Assembly: GCA_017432615.1 (NCBI GenBank) | Contig: JAFRIV010000024.1 | Coordinates: 27,538-91,537, forward strand | DNA length: 64,000 nucleotides | Origin: Oscillospiraceae bacterium | GTDB taxonomy: Bacteria; Bacillota; Clostridia; Oscillospirales; Oscillospiraceae | Direction: 5' to 3' | Part shown: in pieces, positions 16,674-25,609 of the stretch | Numbering within the stretch: the stretch's first letter is position 1 | Layout of the letters: every line of letters starts with the position of its first letter | Position numbers and translations under genes: made by a program | The notes under the pieces: generated by a model | The model's input: only the letters and a program-made list of their open reading frames with translations | The model's database searches: none | What the model was told of the DNA's origin: nothing

Positions 16674-17852
16674 CTAACCGTCTTCTCCGCGAAAAAGCTT
16701 TTCGATCTCCGCCCTGGATGCCCGGCAGGAGCCCATGATCATCTCCGGTCTGCCGCCGCCCCGCCCCTGAATGGCGGTATTGATCTCCTTTGCCCGGGGG
16801 CGAAGATCAACATTTCTGCTGCCGAGGATATACTGGTATCCGCTCTCGTCATTTCCGGCAAACACCCCGGCGATCCCCTCGTGCTTTTCCGTCAGCAGAT
16901 TGACCAGTTCCCGGCGGGACGCTTCACTCATCTCCGTCTCCGGGAAAAGCAGGATCGTGCCCTTTTCTTCCGCTGCGCGATCCGCCAGGAAAGCAATCAG
17001 CTGCCTTTCCAGGGCGACCTGCCGGAATTTCAGCGCATCCCGCTCTTCCAGCACGTGTTCCGCCGCCTCCAGAACAGCCTCCCGTTTGGCGCTGAGGAGA
17101 TTGGAGATCCCCGTTACACTTTTCTGATACTGCCGGAACAGATCCAGCGCATCCCGGCCGCATACCATTTCCATGCGCACACCGTCTTTGTGTTTTTCAC
17201 AGGAGAGGAGCTTGATGCATCCGATCTCCCCTGTCTGTTTTACATGGGGGGCACAGCACGCGCACCGGTCGATTCCCGGGATCTCCACAATGCGCACCTC
17301 TCCGCTCAGCTCTTTTTTGGAGCGATACGGGAGCACCGCCAGCTCCTCCGCAGTCGGGAAAAACGTGCGGACCGCCAGATTCTCCCGCACGGCGGCATTG
17401 GCGCGCTCTTCCACCTCCAGGCACTGTTCCCGGGTGAGCGGGCCGGAGAAGTCGATCACGACCGACTCCCGTCCCATGTGGAAGCCCACATTGTCATACC
17501 CGGTGAGAGCATGCACCAGCCCGGAGACGATATGCTCACCGGAGTGGTTCTGCATCCGGCGAAAGCGCACTTCCCTGTCCACTTCGCCGAAGACCTCCGC
17601 CCCGCTCTCCGGCGGAAGGCGCTCCCCCTCGGGGGAGAGAAAATGGACGATCTCGCCGTCTTTCTCCTGCACATCCGTCACACGCATCGTGCCGAGATAA
17701 CCGGTATCGGCGCGCTGTCCGCCCCCTTCCGGGAAGAATGCGGTCCTGTCCAGCACGGCAGTGAAAGAGCCTCCCGGCAGGCTTTCCAGGCGGAGCACCC
17801 GGGCGCTGAAGCGCATCAGGTGGCTGTCGGCATAATAAAGCTTTTCCGTCAT
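16674..17852 (-). CDS. alaX: Alanyl-tRNA editing protein (AlaX long form)
   Basis: A 392-residue free-standing editing protein that hydrolyses Ser- or Gly-mischarged tRNA-Ala. The N-terminal domain has FFPEGGGQRADTG. The zinc motif HSGEH is at about 102-106 and CACCAPH at about 200. A coiled-coil stretch (240-290) precedes a C-terminal DHHA1-like domain with GRGGGRPEM near 360. It lacks the aminoacylation domain of AlaRS. It starts one base after the serA stop, so it is the last gene of the mtaB-serC-serA operon; editing serine errors next to serine synthesis genes makes functional sense. Confidence 0.88.
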   Translation of the reverse strand: MTEKLYYADSHLMRFSARVLRLESLPGGSFTAVLDRTAFFPEGGGQRADTGYLGTMRVTDVQEKDGEIVHFLSPEGERLPPESGAEVFGEVDREVRFRRMQNHSGEHIVSGLVHALTGYDNVGFHMGRESVVIDFSGPLTREQCLEVEERANAAVRENLAVRTFFPTAEELAVLPYRSKKELSGEVRIVEIPGIDRCACCAPHVKQTGEIGCIKLLSCEKHKDGVRMEMVCGRDALDLFRQYQKSVTGISNLLSAKREAVLEAAEHVLEERDALKFRQVALERQLIAFLADRAAEEKGTILLFPETEMSEASRRELVNLLTEKHEGIAGVFAGNDESGYQYILGSRNVDLRPRAKEINTAIQGRGGGRPEMIMGSCRASRAEIEKLFRGEDG

Positions 17853-17853
17853 A

Positions 17854-19026
17854 TCAGTCGGTATAGATCACGCGCACGCGAAGGATATCCGGCATAGCGC
17901 GGATGGCATCGGCCGTCTTCGGGCTGATCTTTTTTCCCAGGTCGATGATCGTATAGGCGTATTTGTCACGAGGTTTGTTGATCATATGTTCCACGTTGAT
18001 GTTCCGGTCGGAAATAAAGTCCAGGATCTTCGTCAGCATGCGCGGCACATTGCGATGGAACACACACAGCCGGCATACCCCCATGCGGGAAAGGGATGCG
18101 TCCGGCAGATTGACGCTGTGGCGCACGTTGCCGTTTTCCAGATAGTCGATCAGCTCCTGCGCCGCCATTTCCGCGCACCGCTCCTCGCTCTCCGGCGTCA
18201 CGGCCCCGATATGCGGCAGGGCGATCACGTTCGGCGCTTTGAGGATCGTTTCATTCGGGAAGTCCGTCACATACTTGCTGACCTTTCCGGAGTCCAGTGC
18301 CCGGGTCATTGCCTCGTCGTCCACCACTTCCGCACGGCTTTCGTTGATAATGCGCACCCCCGTCTTCATGCGGGAAAACGCCTCCGCATTGAGCATGTGA
18401 TGGGTCGACTGGGTATACGGCACGTTGATGCTGATATAATCGCTGTACAGAAAGATCTCATCCAGGTTTTCGGCGTGCTTCACCTCACGGCTCAGCTTCC
18501 AGGCCGCATCCACAGACATGAAGGGGTCGTATCCGTAGACAGTCATTCCGAATTCCAGTGCAATGTTGGCCACCAGCGCGCCGATCGCCCCCAGCCCGAT
18601 GACGCCAAGCGTCTTGCCGAGAAGTTCGGGCCCGGAGAATGCACTCTTCCCCTTTTCCACCAGCGAGGGGATCTCCGCCCCTTTGTCAGCGATGGACCGC
18701 ACATAGTCGATGGCGCCCAGTACATCGCGGCTGGCCATGATCAGCTCCATCATTTCCTGTTCTTTGACCGCCTGTGCGTTAGCCCCGGGAGTGTTGAATA
18801 CGACAATGCCTTCCTCCGCGCACTCCTCGATGGGAATATTATTGAAACCGGCACCGGCACGGGCAATCGCCAGCAGTTCCGGGTTTCGCGGCATTTCATG
18901 CAGGTCGGCACTGCGGATCAGCATGGCCTCCGGCGCGCTGACATCCGGCCCGACTTCATACCCGCGGCCGGCGAGCACCCCGATCCCTCTTTCCGAAATG
19001 GTGTTCATCGTTTTGATTTTAAACAT
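17854..19026 (-). CDS. serA: D-3-phosphoglycerate dehydrogenase
   Basis: The 390-residue enzyme oxidises 3-phosphoglycerate with NAD, the first step of serine synthesis. The Rossmann motif GLGAIGALVANIA is near 145, catalytic-domain motifs INESRAEVVDD near 230 and the histidine region LPHIGAVTPESEE near 285. A C-terminal ACT domain (about 320-390) suggests allosteric control by serine. The start at MFKIK overlaps the end of serC by eight bases; the longer frame would use TTG too close to AAGGAG. Confidence 0.93.
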   Translation of the reverse strand: MFKIKTMNTISERGIGVLAGRGYEVGPDVSAPEAMLIRSADLHEMPRNPELLAIARAGAGFNNIPIEECAEEGIVVFNTPGANAQAVKEQEMMELIMASRDVLGAIDYVRSIADKGAEIPSLVEKGKSAFSGPELLGKTLGVIGLGAIGALVANIALEFGMTVYGYDPFMSVDAAWKLSREVKHAENLDEIFLYSDYISINVPYTQSTHHMLNAEAFSRMKTGVRIINESRAEVVDDEAMTRALDSGKVSKYVTDFPNETILKAPNVIALPHIGAVTPESEERCAEMAAQELIDYLENGNVRHSVNLPDASLSRMGVCRLCVFHRNVPRMLTKILDFISDRNINVEHMINKPRDKYAYTIIDLGKKISPKTADAIRAMPDILRVRVIYTD

Positions 19027-20095
19027 GGTTTCTTTCAAACTCCTTCATAAAGCTCACAAGGGCGTCCACGCCTTCCATCGGCATGGCATTGTAAAGCGAC
19101 GCCCGCATCCCTCCTGCGATCTTATGGCCTTTCAGGTTGCAAAGGCCGTGCTGTGCAGCCTCCCTGACAAAAGCGGCATCCAGTTCGGCGCTTTCCGTGC
19201 GAAACGTCACGTTCATGTCGCTGCGGGAATCTCTTTGGGCATGGGGTTTATAAAATGTGCTGTTGTCCAGCATCTCATAGACTTTCCGGGCACGCTCTTT
19301 CTTGATCTGTTCCATTCCCACCACCCCGCCGACGGACTGCAGCCAGTCCAGGGTCAGGCCAAGCATATAAATGCACCAACAGGGAGGCGTATTGAGCATA
19401 GACCCGGCTTTGATCATTTCCTGATAGCTCATGACAAGCGGGGTGACGGGCAGTTCCTGCCCGGCGAGGTCCTTTTTAACGATCACTACCGTCAGCCCGG
19501 CGGGCGCCATATTCTTCTGTGCCCCCGCATAGATCAGGCCGTAGCGCGATACATCCACCGGTCGGGAAAGGATATCGGAAGACATGTCGCACACGAGGGG
19601 AGACGCCGTCTCCGGCACATAATGCCACTCGGTACCGTAAATGGTATTGTTTGCACAATAGTAAAAATACGAGGCTTCGGGAGACAGATCCAGTTCCGCC
19701 TGTGCGGGGATCCTGTCGTGGGCTGGCACCGTGGAAGCGGCAAGATGCACCCTGCAGTACTTCTCCGCCTCTTTGGCCGCCTTGTTGGCAAAATTCCCCG
19801 TCACGGCATAGTCCGCCGTTTCCCCGCGGGAAAGATTCATGGGGATGGCGGCAAACTGCAGCGTCGCACCGCCCTGGAGGAACAGGATCTCATGGGTATC
19901 CGGTACGGAAAGGATCTCCCGCAGTTTCTGCCGGGTGCTTTCAAAGATCTCCGCAAAGACCGGAGACCGGTGGCTCATCTCCATGACGGACATCCCGCTG
20001 TTTCCGTAGTTGAGCATTTCTTTCTGTGCTCTCAGCAGCGCCTCTTCCGGCATCACAGACGGCCCCGCACTGAAATTATATACTCTGTCGAACAT
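19019..20095 (-). CDS. serC: Phosphoserine aminotransferase
   Basis: A 358-residue PLP enzyme converting 3-phosphohydroxypyruvate and glutamate to phosphoserine. It starts MFDRVYNFSAGPS, the family signature, and the PLP lysine lies in YAGAQKNMAPAG near 195. FLQGGATLQFAAIPMNL is also typical. The ATG overlaps the mtaB stop (TGATG) and has GGAGG eight bases upstream. No phosphoserine phosphatase (serB) is in the window. Confidence 0.95.
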   Translation of the reverse strand: MFDRVYNFSAGPSVMPEEALLRAQKEMLNYGNSGMSVMEMSHRSPVFAEIFESTRQKLREILSVPDTHEILFLQGGATLQFAAIPMNLSRGETADYAVTGNFANKAAKEAEKYCRVHLAASTVPAHDRIPAQAELDLSPEASYFYYCANNTIYGTEWHYVPETASPLVCDMSSDILSRPVDVSRYGLIYAGAQKNMAPAGLTVVIVKKDLAGQELPVTPLVMSYQEMIKAGSMLNTPPCWCIYMLGLTLDWLQSVGGVVGMEQIKKERARKVYEMLDNSTFYKPHAQRDSRSDMNVTFRTESAELDAAFVREAAQHGLCNLKGHKIAGGMRASLYNAMPMEGVDALVSFMKEFERNHV

Positions 20096-21384
20096 CACTG
20101 TTCCTCCTCTATGATCCCGGAGAGACTCTCTCCGTCTGTATTGGTGATCCTGACCGGGCAGACCCGGTTGCGAAGCCCCTCCCCCGGTGCGCGCACCAGC
20201 ACGTAGGTATCGCTGTGGCCCGTGCTGACACCATCCTTTTCCGTTTCAAACAGCACCGGCAGCGTCTGTCCCACACACGCCTCCAGAAAGCTGCGGTGCA
20301 TCTCATTGCACACGGAAAGTGCGTCTGCCGCCCTGCGCTGTTTAACGGCATTGGTACACTGCCCTGGCATTTTATCCGCCGGTGTACCCGGCCTGCGGGA
20401 ATACGGGAAGATGTGCATATCGGAAAAAGCGCACTTTTGCAAAAACGCCAGTGTCTCCGCAAAATCCTGCTCCGTTTCTCCCGGGAAGCCCGTAATCAGA
20501 TCACAGGTAATGCCGCAGCCCGGAAAAGCCTGGCGCAGGAGCTGTACGGAGTGATAAAAGCGGGCGGTATCATATTTTCGATTCATTGCTTTGAGCGTCC
20601 TGTCACAGCCGGACTGCAAACTCAGGTGGAAATGCCGGCAGAGATGCTCCACAGAGGAAAGTGCTCTGCAAAAGTCCTCCGTCACGACGGTCGGCTCCAG
20701 AGAGCCGAGATGGACCCGCATGGGCCCTGCCTGCTCTCCGATGGCACAGACGGCTTCCGCAAGGCCCGGTTTTCCGGGCAGATCCACCCCGTAGGAAGCG
20801 ATCTCGATCCCGGTGAGCACGATCTCCCGATATCCTTCTTCCCGCAGGCGGGCAGTTTCCTCCGCACACTTTTCGATCGGCAGGCTGCGAAGCCGCCCCC
20901 TGGTATACGGGATGATACAGTAGGTACAGAAATTTACGCAGCCGTCCTGGATCTTCAGCAGTGCCCTCGTCCTGCCGGCGACGGCGCCGGCCGGGAGCTC
21001 TTCGTAGACGAAACGTCGAAACGGATCATCCACACAGACGGTGGCTTCCTCCGCGGCCTTTTCCAGCGCCTGCAGAAAAGCGGCGTGGTCCCCTGTGCCG
21101 AAGATGACGGTGCCTCCGCTCATCTGTGCTTCTTCGGGGCTCAGCTGGGAGTAACAGCCGCACACCCCGATCACCGCCTCCGGGTTTTCCTCCCGAAGAC
21201 GCCGGATCAGTTGGCGCGACTTGCGCCCGCTCTCGGCAGTGACCGCACAGGTATTCACAATAACAACATCCGCCCGTTCCCCGGAGGGTGCGGGCATGTG
21301 CCCGCGAGAGAGCAGGATCGTTTCCATCGCCTGCGTTTCATACTGATTTACTTTACATCCAAGTGTTGAAATTCGATATTTCAT
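20095..21384 (-). CDS. mtaB: tRNA t6A37 methylthiotransferase
   Basis: A 429-residue radical SAM enzyme that converts t6A37 to ms2t6A in tRNAs reading ANN codons. The UPF0004 domain has cysteines C10 (STLGCKVNQYET), C46 (NTCAV) and one in GVCGC (75-77). The radical SAM cluster is C149-x3-C153-x2-C156 (GCVNFCTYC). The short C-terminal region is a TRAM domain (about 365-425). It is the first gene of the operon with serC, serA and alaX, divergent from the cysteine desulfurase gene 44 bases away. Confidence 0.93.
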   Translation of the reverse strand: MKYRISTLGCKVNQYETQAMETILLSRGHMPAPSGERADVVIVNTCAVTAESGRKSRQLIRRLREENPEAVIGVCGCYSQLSPEEAQMSGGTVIFGTGDHAAFLQALEKAAEEATVCVDDPFRRFVYEELPAGAVAGRTRALLKIQDGCVNFCTYCIIPYTRGRLRSLPIEKCAEETARLREEGYREIVLTGIEIASYGVDLPGKPGLAEAVCAIGEQAGPMRVHLGSLEPTVVTEDFCRALSSVEHLCRHFHLSLQSGCDRTLKAMNRKYDTARFYHSVQLLRQAFPGCGITCDLITGFPGETEQDFAETLAFLQKCAFSDMHIFPYSRRPGTPADKMPGQCTNAVKQRRAADALSVCNEMHRSFLEACVGQTLPVLFETEKDGVSTGHSDTYVLVRAPGEGLRNRVCPVRITNTDGESLSGIIEEEQ

Positions 21385-21394
21385 CCGTTATAAT
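21366..21394 (+). promoter_or_regulatory. Promoter of the cysteine desulfurase gene
   Basis: TTGAAA (21366-21371) and TATAAT (21389-21394), 17-base spacer. The -35 lies inside the 5' coding end of mtaB on the other strand. Confidence 0.75.
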
Positions 21395-21428
21395 AACACC
21401 CTGCCACTTTATGATAATGAGGTTCAAG

Positions 21429-22559
21429 ATGGAACACTATCTGGATAATTCCGCTACAACAAAAGTCTGCCCGGAAGCGGCCGAAGCCGCTCTGAAGGCC
21501 ATGACGGAGACTTTCGGCAACCCGAGTTCCACCCACACCATGGGGCGGAACGCAAAAAAACTGCTGGAGAGCAGCCGAAAAAAAGTCGCTGCGGCACTGG
21601 GTTGCCTGCCCGAGGAGCTTGTATTCACCTCCTGCGGTTCAGAAAGCGACAACTGGGCCCTGCTTCGGGGCGCGGAAGCCATGAGGCGAAAAGGCAGCCA
21701 TATCATCTCTTCCGCGGTGGAGCACGATGCCGTGCGAAAAAGCCTTGACCTTCTGGAGCAGGCCGGTTTTTCCGTGACGCGTCTTTCCCCCGATGCCACC
21801 GGGGCCATTCCGGCGGAGAGCGTACGAAATGCCCTGCGGGATGACACGATCCTGGTTTCCCTGATGATGGTGAACAATGAGACCGGCGCCCTGACCGACA
21901 TTTCCGCGATCTCCCGGATGCTCAAAAGTGCCGGCTCCGGCGCGCTGCTGCACACCGATGCCGTACAGGCATTTACCAAAATCCCCTTTTCGGCAAAAAC
22001 TCTGGGGGCGGACATGATCAGTATCGGCGGCCATAAGATCCATGCGCCGAAAGGGATCGGTGCACTCTACATCCGGAAAGGCCTGCATCTGAAACCGCTG
22101 ATTGTCGGCGGCGGGCAGGAAGACGGCCGCCGTGCCGGGACAGAGCCTCTGCCGCAAATCGCAGCTTTCGCCGAAGCTGCCGCCATTGCCTATGCCCGCC
22201 GGGAAGAGGCAATCGCCCACATGCAGGCGCTGAAGCAAAGCGCCATAGCACAGCTCACCGCTGCCATTCCCGAGCTTACCTATCTGGACACCCCCGCCCC
22301 TCATATCCTCAGCATCTCTCTGCCCGGATGGCGCAGCGAAGTGCTGATGAATCTGCTGGAAGCGCATCAGGTCTACGTATCAAAAAGCTCCGCCTGCAAA
22401 AAAGGCGGGCGGAGCCATGTGCTCGAAGCCATCGGCCTGAGGAGCGATGTGATAGACGGCGCTTTGCGTATCGGCATCTCCCGTTATAACACCGGGGAAG
22501 ATATTGCCGCGCTCGTCTCCGGCCTGACGGAGGCGAGAAACACACTGGCGCACCGGTAA
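21429..22559 (+). CDS. nifS: NifS/IscS-like cysteine desulfurase
   Basis: A 376-residue PLP enzyme that releases sulfur from cysteine for Fe-S clusters or tRNA thiolation. It begins MEHYLDNSATTKVCPEA. The PLP lysine lies in SIGGHKIHAPKGIG near 200 and the persulfide cysteine in SSACKKGG near 322. The start has GAGG nine bases upstream. It is divergent from mtaB, itself an Fe-S and sulfur-inserting enzyme, so the sulfur supply may serve it. No iscU or thiI follows. Confidence 0.9.
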   Translation: MEHYLDNSATTKVCPEAAEAALKAMTETFGNPSSTHTMGRNAKKLLESSRKKVAAALGCLPEELVFTSCGSESDNWALLRGAEAMRRKGSHIISSAVEHDAVRKSLDLLEQAGFSVTRLSPDATGAIPAESVRNALRDDTILVSLMMVNNETGALTDISAISRMLKSAGSGALLHTDAVQAFTKIPFSAKTLGADMISIGGHKIHAPKGIGALYIRKGLHLKPLIVGGGQEDGRRAGTEPLPQIAAFAEAAAIAYARREEAIAHMQALKQSAIAQLTAAIPELTYLDTPAPHILSISLPGWRSEVLMNLLEAHQVYVSKSSACKKGGRSHVLEAIGLRSDVIDGALRIGISRYNTGEDIAALVSGLTEARNTLAHR

Positions 22560-22573
22560 CCGGTGCGCTTTTT
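22548..22573 (+). terminator. Terminator overlapping the nifS stop codon
   Basis: A 21-base near-perfect palindrome (GCGCACCGGT, one base, ACCGGTGCGC) contains the stop codon and is followed by TTTTT. The following gene is convergent. Confidence 0.75.
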
Positions 22574-22578
22574 CATGT

Positions 22579-23814
22579 CTATTTTTTCAGATAAACTTCT
22601 CTTGTGGCAGGATCGACATAGTCCAGTTTGATATAGGTGTCGAAATCCTGCGGCAAATCGTTGCCCTTCAGCCTGCGATCCACCAGCTTGCCGACTGCGG
22701 TATAGATCACCACAAAAACCGGCACGCCGAGGATCATGCCTATGGGCCCGAACAGCCCGCCGCCCACAATGATGGAAAAGAGGATCCAGAAACCGTTGAT
22801 GCCGACGCTCGAACCCAGGATCTTCGGCCCGATGATATTGCCGTCCACCTGCTGCAGGATCACGATAAAGATCACAAAGACCAGCGCCTTCAGCGGGTTG
22901 ACCAGCAGGATAATAAAAGCGGAGGGAACCGCCCCGATAAACGGCCCGAAAAACGGGATGATGTTCGTCACCCCCACAATTACACTGATCAGCAGCGTAT
23001 AGGGCATTTTCAAAATCAGGCACACAATATAGCAGATCAGACCGATAATGGCGGAATCCAGCAGCTTCCCGGAAAGGAATCCCATAAAGGTCCTGTCAAC
23101 AAAAGAGAGGCCTGCGCGCAGCTTTTCCGCCGTCTCGATGGAAAAAACACTGTACAGGAACTTGCGAAATCCCGCCAGGGCGATCTCCCGGTTGCTGAGC
23201 AGATAAATGGACACGATAATGCCGATAATCAGATTATAGACCCATTTTACTGCCGCAAACACACCGGAGGTCACACTGCTGAGCAGATTGCCCATAGAGG
23301 GCAGCAGCTGGTTTTTCAGCATATCCATCAGCTGGCTGCTGACAGTGTCCAGCCCCTGTGCCACATAGTCCTCCAGTTCGGGATGGTCTTCCAGTTTGAG
23401 TTCCACCCAAGCAGTCACTTTGTTGTAATAATCCGGGCTGTTGACCACGATCGTCTCCACACTGGAATACAGCTGAGGCAGGATCAGCAGCACAAAGGCC
23501 GTCAGGATCACCAGAAGCACGATCTCGCTGAGGATCACCGCCGTGATGCGGGCAAACTTGCCTTTGATCAGGGCATTTTTCATGCGTTTTGAGGAGAGGA
23601 TGCGCTCAAAAAGCTTCGTCATCGGGGTGAGCAGATAGGTGAGCACCGCCCCCAGCACAAACGGGGAGAGGATCAGCATAAACCTGTTCCAGCCGCTGCT
23701 CACATCGGGAAAATACCGCAGAAGCGTATAAAACAGCAGGCCTCCCGCAATCACGAGAAAAGCCGTAATTCCCCAGTACAGATATTTTTTATCCCATCTG
23801 AAGCGGCGCCTCAT
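22579..23814 (-). CDS. AI-2E family transporter (PerM/UPF0118)
   Basis: A 411-residue membrane protein from MRRRFRWDKK, with GGAGG eight bases upstream. Hydrophobic segments near 15-35, 50-70, 85-110, and a C-terminal bundle (about 200-350) frame an extracytoplasmic-like loop (about 110-200). GVTNIIPFFGPFIGAVP is the family signature near 285 and GPIGMILGVPVFVV is also typical. Members export signalling molecules or act as Na+(Li+)/H+ antiporters; the substrate here cannot be told. Single gene with its own promoter. Confidence 0.88.
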   Translation of the reverse strand: MRRRFRWDKKYLYWGITAFLVIAGGLLFYTLLRYFPDVSSGWNRFMLILSPFVLGAVLTYLLTPMTKLFERILSSKRMKNALIKGKFARITAVILSEIVLLVILTAFVLLILPQLYSSVETIVVNSPDYYNKVTAWVELKLEDHPELEDYVAQGLDTVSSQLMDMLKNQLLPSMGNLLSSVTSGVFAAVKWVYNLIIGIIVSIYLLSNREIALAGFRKFLYSVFSIETAEKLRAGLSFVDRTFMGFLSGKLLDSAIIGLICYIVCLILKMPYTLLISVIVGVTNIIPFFGPFIGAVPSAFIILLVNPLKALVFVIFIVILQQVDGNIIGPKILGSSVGINGFWILFSIIVGGGLFGPIGMILGVPVFVVIYTAVGKLVDRRLKGNDLPQDFDTYIKLDYVDPATREVYLKK

Positions 23815-23856
23815 ATAACCAGCCTCCATTTTTTACGGTCTGTCGCCTGATGGCTT

Positions 23857-23885
23857 ATTTTACTATTTCCCGGAAAAACCGTCAA
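23857..23885 (-). promoter_or_regulatory. Promoter of the AI-2E transporter gene
   Basis: TTGACG (23880-23885) and TAAAAT (23857-23862) on the minus strand, 17-base spacer. The 240 bases upstream, to the pgi promoter, show only AT-rich DNA and no gene. Confidence 0.75.
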
Positions 23886-24151
23886 TACCATTTGCCGGCG
23901 GAAGAGAAAATTTTCATTTGTCCAAAAGGATATTTTGGTTTACCGGTCATTATGGGGAATAAATTACAAATTTCTACGTTTATTACAAAAGAATGACAGC
24001 CTTTCCGTTTCGACTTTCTCAGGTTTTTGCACATTTTCAACAGATTTTTCAACATTTTTTTCGGAATCATGCTCTCGTCTCCTTATTTTAGTTTACATAA
24101 TATTGTTTTAGGCCTATTCACGTAAAAAAACAGCCTTGAATCATTTTTCAA

Positions 24152-24180
24152 TTGATTCTTCACCGATTCCGCTTTATAAT
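24152..24180 (+). promoter_or_regulatory. Promoter of pgi
   Basis: TTGATT (24152-24157) and TATAAT (24175-24180) with a 17-base spacer, 32 bases before the pgi start. Confidence 0.85.
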
Positions 24181-24211
24181 AGTGCTATCCTTAAAAAATA
24201 TGGAGGTTCTT

Positions 24212-25489
24212 ATGGTTAGAGTAGATCTGTCCGGCGCAAAACAGTTTTTCAAAGGGTCCGGCCCCGATTTTGAGCTTGCCCGCCAGGCGCATGAAACGCT
24301 GGCATCCGGTACCGGAGCAGGTTCCGATTTCACCGGCTGGATGGCTTTCCCCCGGTATATGAAAGAGCATGAACTTGACAGGATCGTCGCTGCAGCGGAG
24401 ACTATCCGTTCCCGCTCCAAGGCTCTGGTGGTCATCGGCATCGGCGGGTCTTATCTCGGGGCACGCGGCGCCATCGAACTGCTCCGCCCCATCCCGGCAA
24501 AAGAGGATCCTCAGATCTTCTTCGTCGGAAACGGCCTGTCTGCCGACTATCTCTGCGATACCCTCGACCGGCTGGGGGATGCCGACTTTGATGTGAATGT
24601 GATCTCCAAATCCGGTACAACGCTGGAACCGGCCGTCGCTTTCCGCATCTTCCGGGAAAAGCTGGCGCAAAAATACGGCGCCGATGCCGACAAGCACATT
24701 TTTGCCACTACCGATGCCGCGCGCGGGGTCCTGAAAGGCCTTGCCAACGAAAACGGCTGGGAGAGCTTTGTCATCCCCGATGACATCGGCGGACGGTTCA
24801 GCGTCCTCACCGCGGTAGGCCTGCTCCCGATGGCTGTCGCCGGTATCGACGTGCGCAAGGTGATCGACTGCGCGATTGAAGAGATGGAAGCGCTGGATCT
24901 GCGCTCTCCGGAAAACCCCGCCTGGCAGTATGCCGCCGCGCGTCAGCATCTCTACCGCAGCGGTTACGGCGTGGAGATCCTCGGCTGCTATGAGCCCTCC
25001 TTCCGCTTCATGGCAGAGTGGTGGAAACAGCTGTACGGCGAGAGCGAAGGCAAAGACGGGATCGGCATCTTCCCGGCCTCCGTGGAGTTTACCGCAGACC
25101 TGCATTCCATGGGCCAGTATATTCAGGAAGGCGCCCGGATCATTTACGAGAGCATCGTCCGTTTCGACCGCTCTCTCAGAAGCTATGCCATCCCCTTTGA
25201 GCAGGCCAATGCCGACGGGCTGAACTATGTGGCCGGCCGCAACATGAGCGAAGTTTCCTCCATCGCCGCGGATGCCGTCAAGGAAGCCCATATCTCCGGC
25301 GGCGTGCCCAACATCCAGATCAATGTTCCCCGCCGCGACGAAGCAGGCTTTGCCGCGCTTGTGTGCTTCTTTGAGATGGCCTGCGGCATCTCGGGCTACA
25401 TCAGCGGTGTCAACCCCTTCAACCAGCCCGGTGTGGAAGCCTACAAGAAGAATATGTTCCGCATGCTCGGCAAACCCGGTGCTGTCTGA
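24212..25489 (+). CDS. pgi: Glucose-6-phosphate isomerase
   Basis: A 425-residue cytoplasmic enzyme of glycolysis interconverting glucose-6-P and fructose-6-P. The SIS-domain motif VVIGIGGSYLGARGAIELL is near 72, the sugar-phosphate loop VISKSGTTLEPA near 135, and GGRFSVLTAVGLLP near 195. The start at MVRVDLSGAKQFF has GGAGG. The size is typical of the short Firmicute form. It is monocistronic, with its own promoter and terminator. Confidence 0.96.
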   Translation: MVRVDLSGAKQFFKGSGPDFELARQAHETLASGTGAGSDFTGWMAFPRYMKEHELDRIVAAAETIRSRSKALVVIGIGGSYLGARGAIELLRPIPAKEDPQIFFVGNGLSADYLCDTLDRLGDADFDVNVISKSGTTLEPAVAFRIFREKLAQKYGADADKHIFATTDAARGVLKGLANENGWESFVIPDDIGGRFSVLTAVGLLPMAVAGIDVRKVIDCAIEEMEALDLRSPENPAWQYAAARQHLYRSGYGVEILGCYEPSFRFMAEWWKQLYGESEGKDGIGIFPASVEFTADLHSMGQYIQEGARIIYESIVRFDRSLRSYAIPFEQANADGLNYVAGRNMSEVSSIAADAVKEAHISGGVPNIQINVPRRDEAGFAALVCFFEMACGISGYISGVNPFNQPGVEAYKKNMFRMLGKPGAV

Positions 25490-25509
25490 TTTTTCTCCGA
25501 TAACCGTTC

Positions 25510-25565
25510 GACCCCTTTCGGCGTATCGAAACGATATCCCGAAAGGGGTCTTCCTTTATTCTATT
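25510..25565 (+). terminator. Terminator of pgi
   Basis: GACCCCTTTCGG (25510-25521) pairs with CCGAAAGGGGTC (25539-25550), followed by TTCCTTTATTC. Confidence 0.85.
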
Positions 25566-25609
25566 CTTTTTTGCCCGCTCACCGGGGGGATTCCCTACAG
25601 CGAAGCTCT

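Noticed and set aside
18710-20206. 498-codon plus-strand open frame across serA/serC
   Set aside because: Antisense to two well-identified genes and without protein features; a by-product of GC-rich codon use.
23882-24070. 62-codon minus-strand frame between the AI-2E gene and pgi
   Set aside because: Lys-rich chance frame in AT-rich DNA, no ribosome site, overlapping the -35 of the AI-2E promoter.
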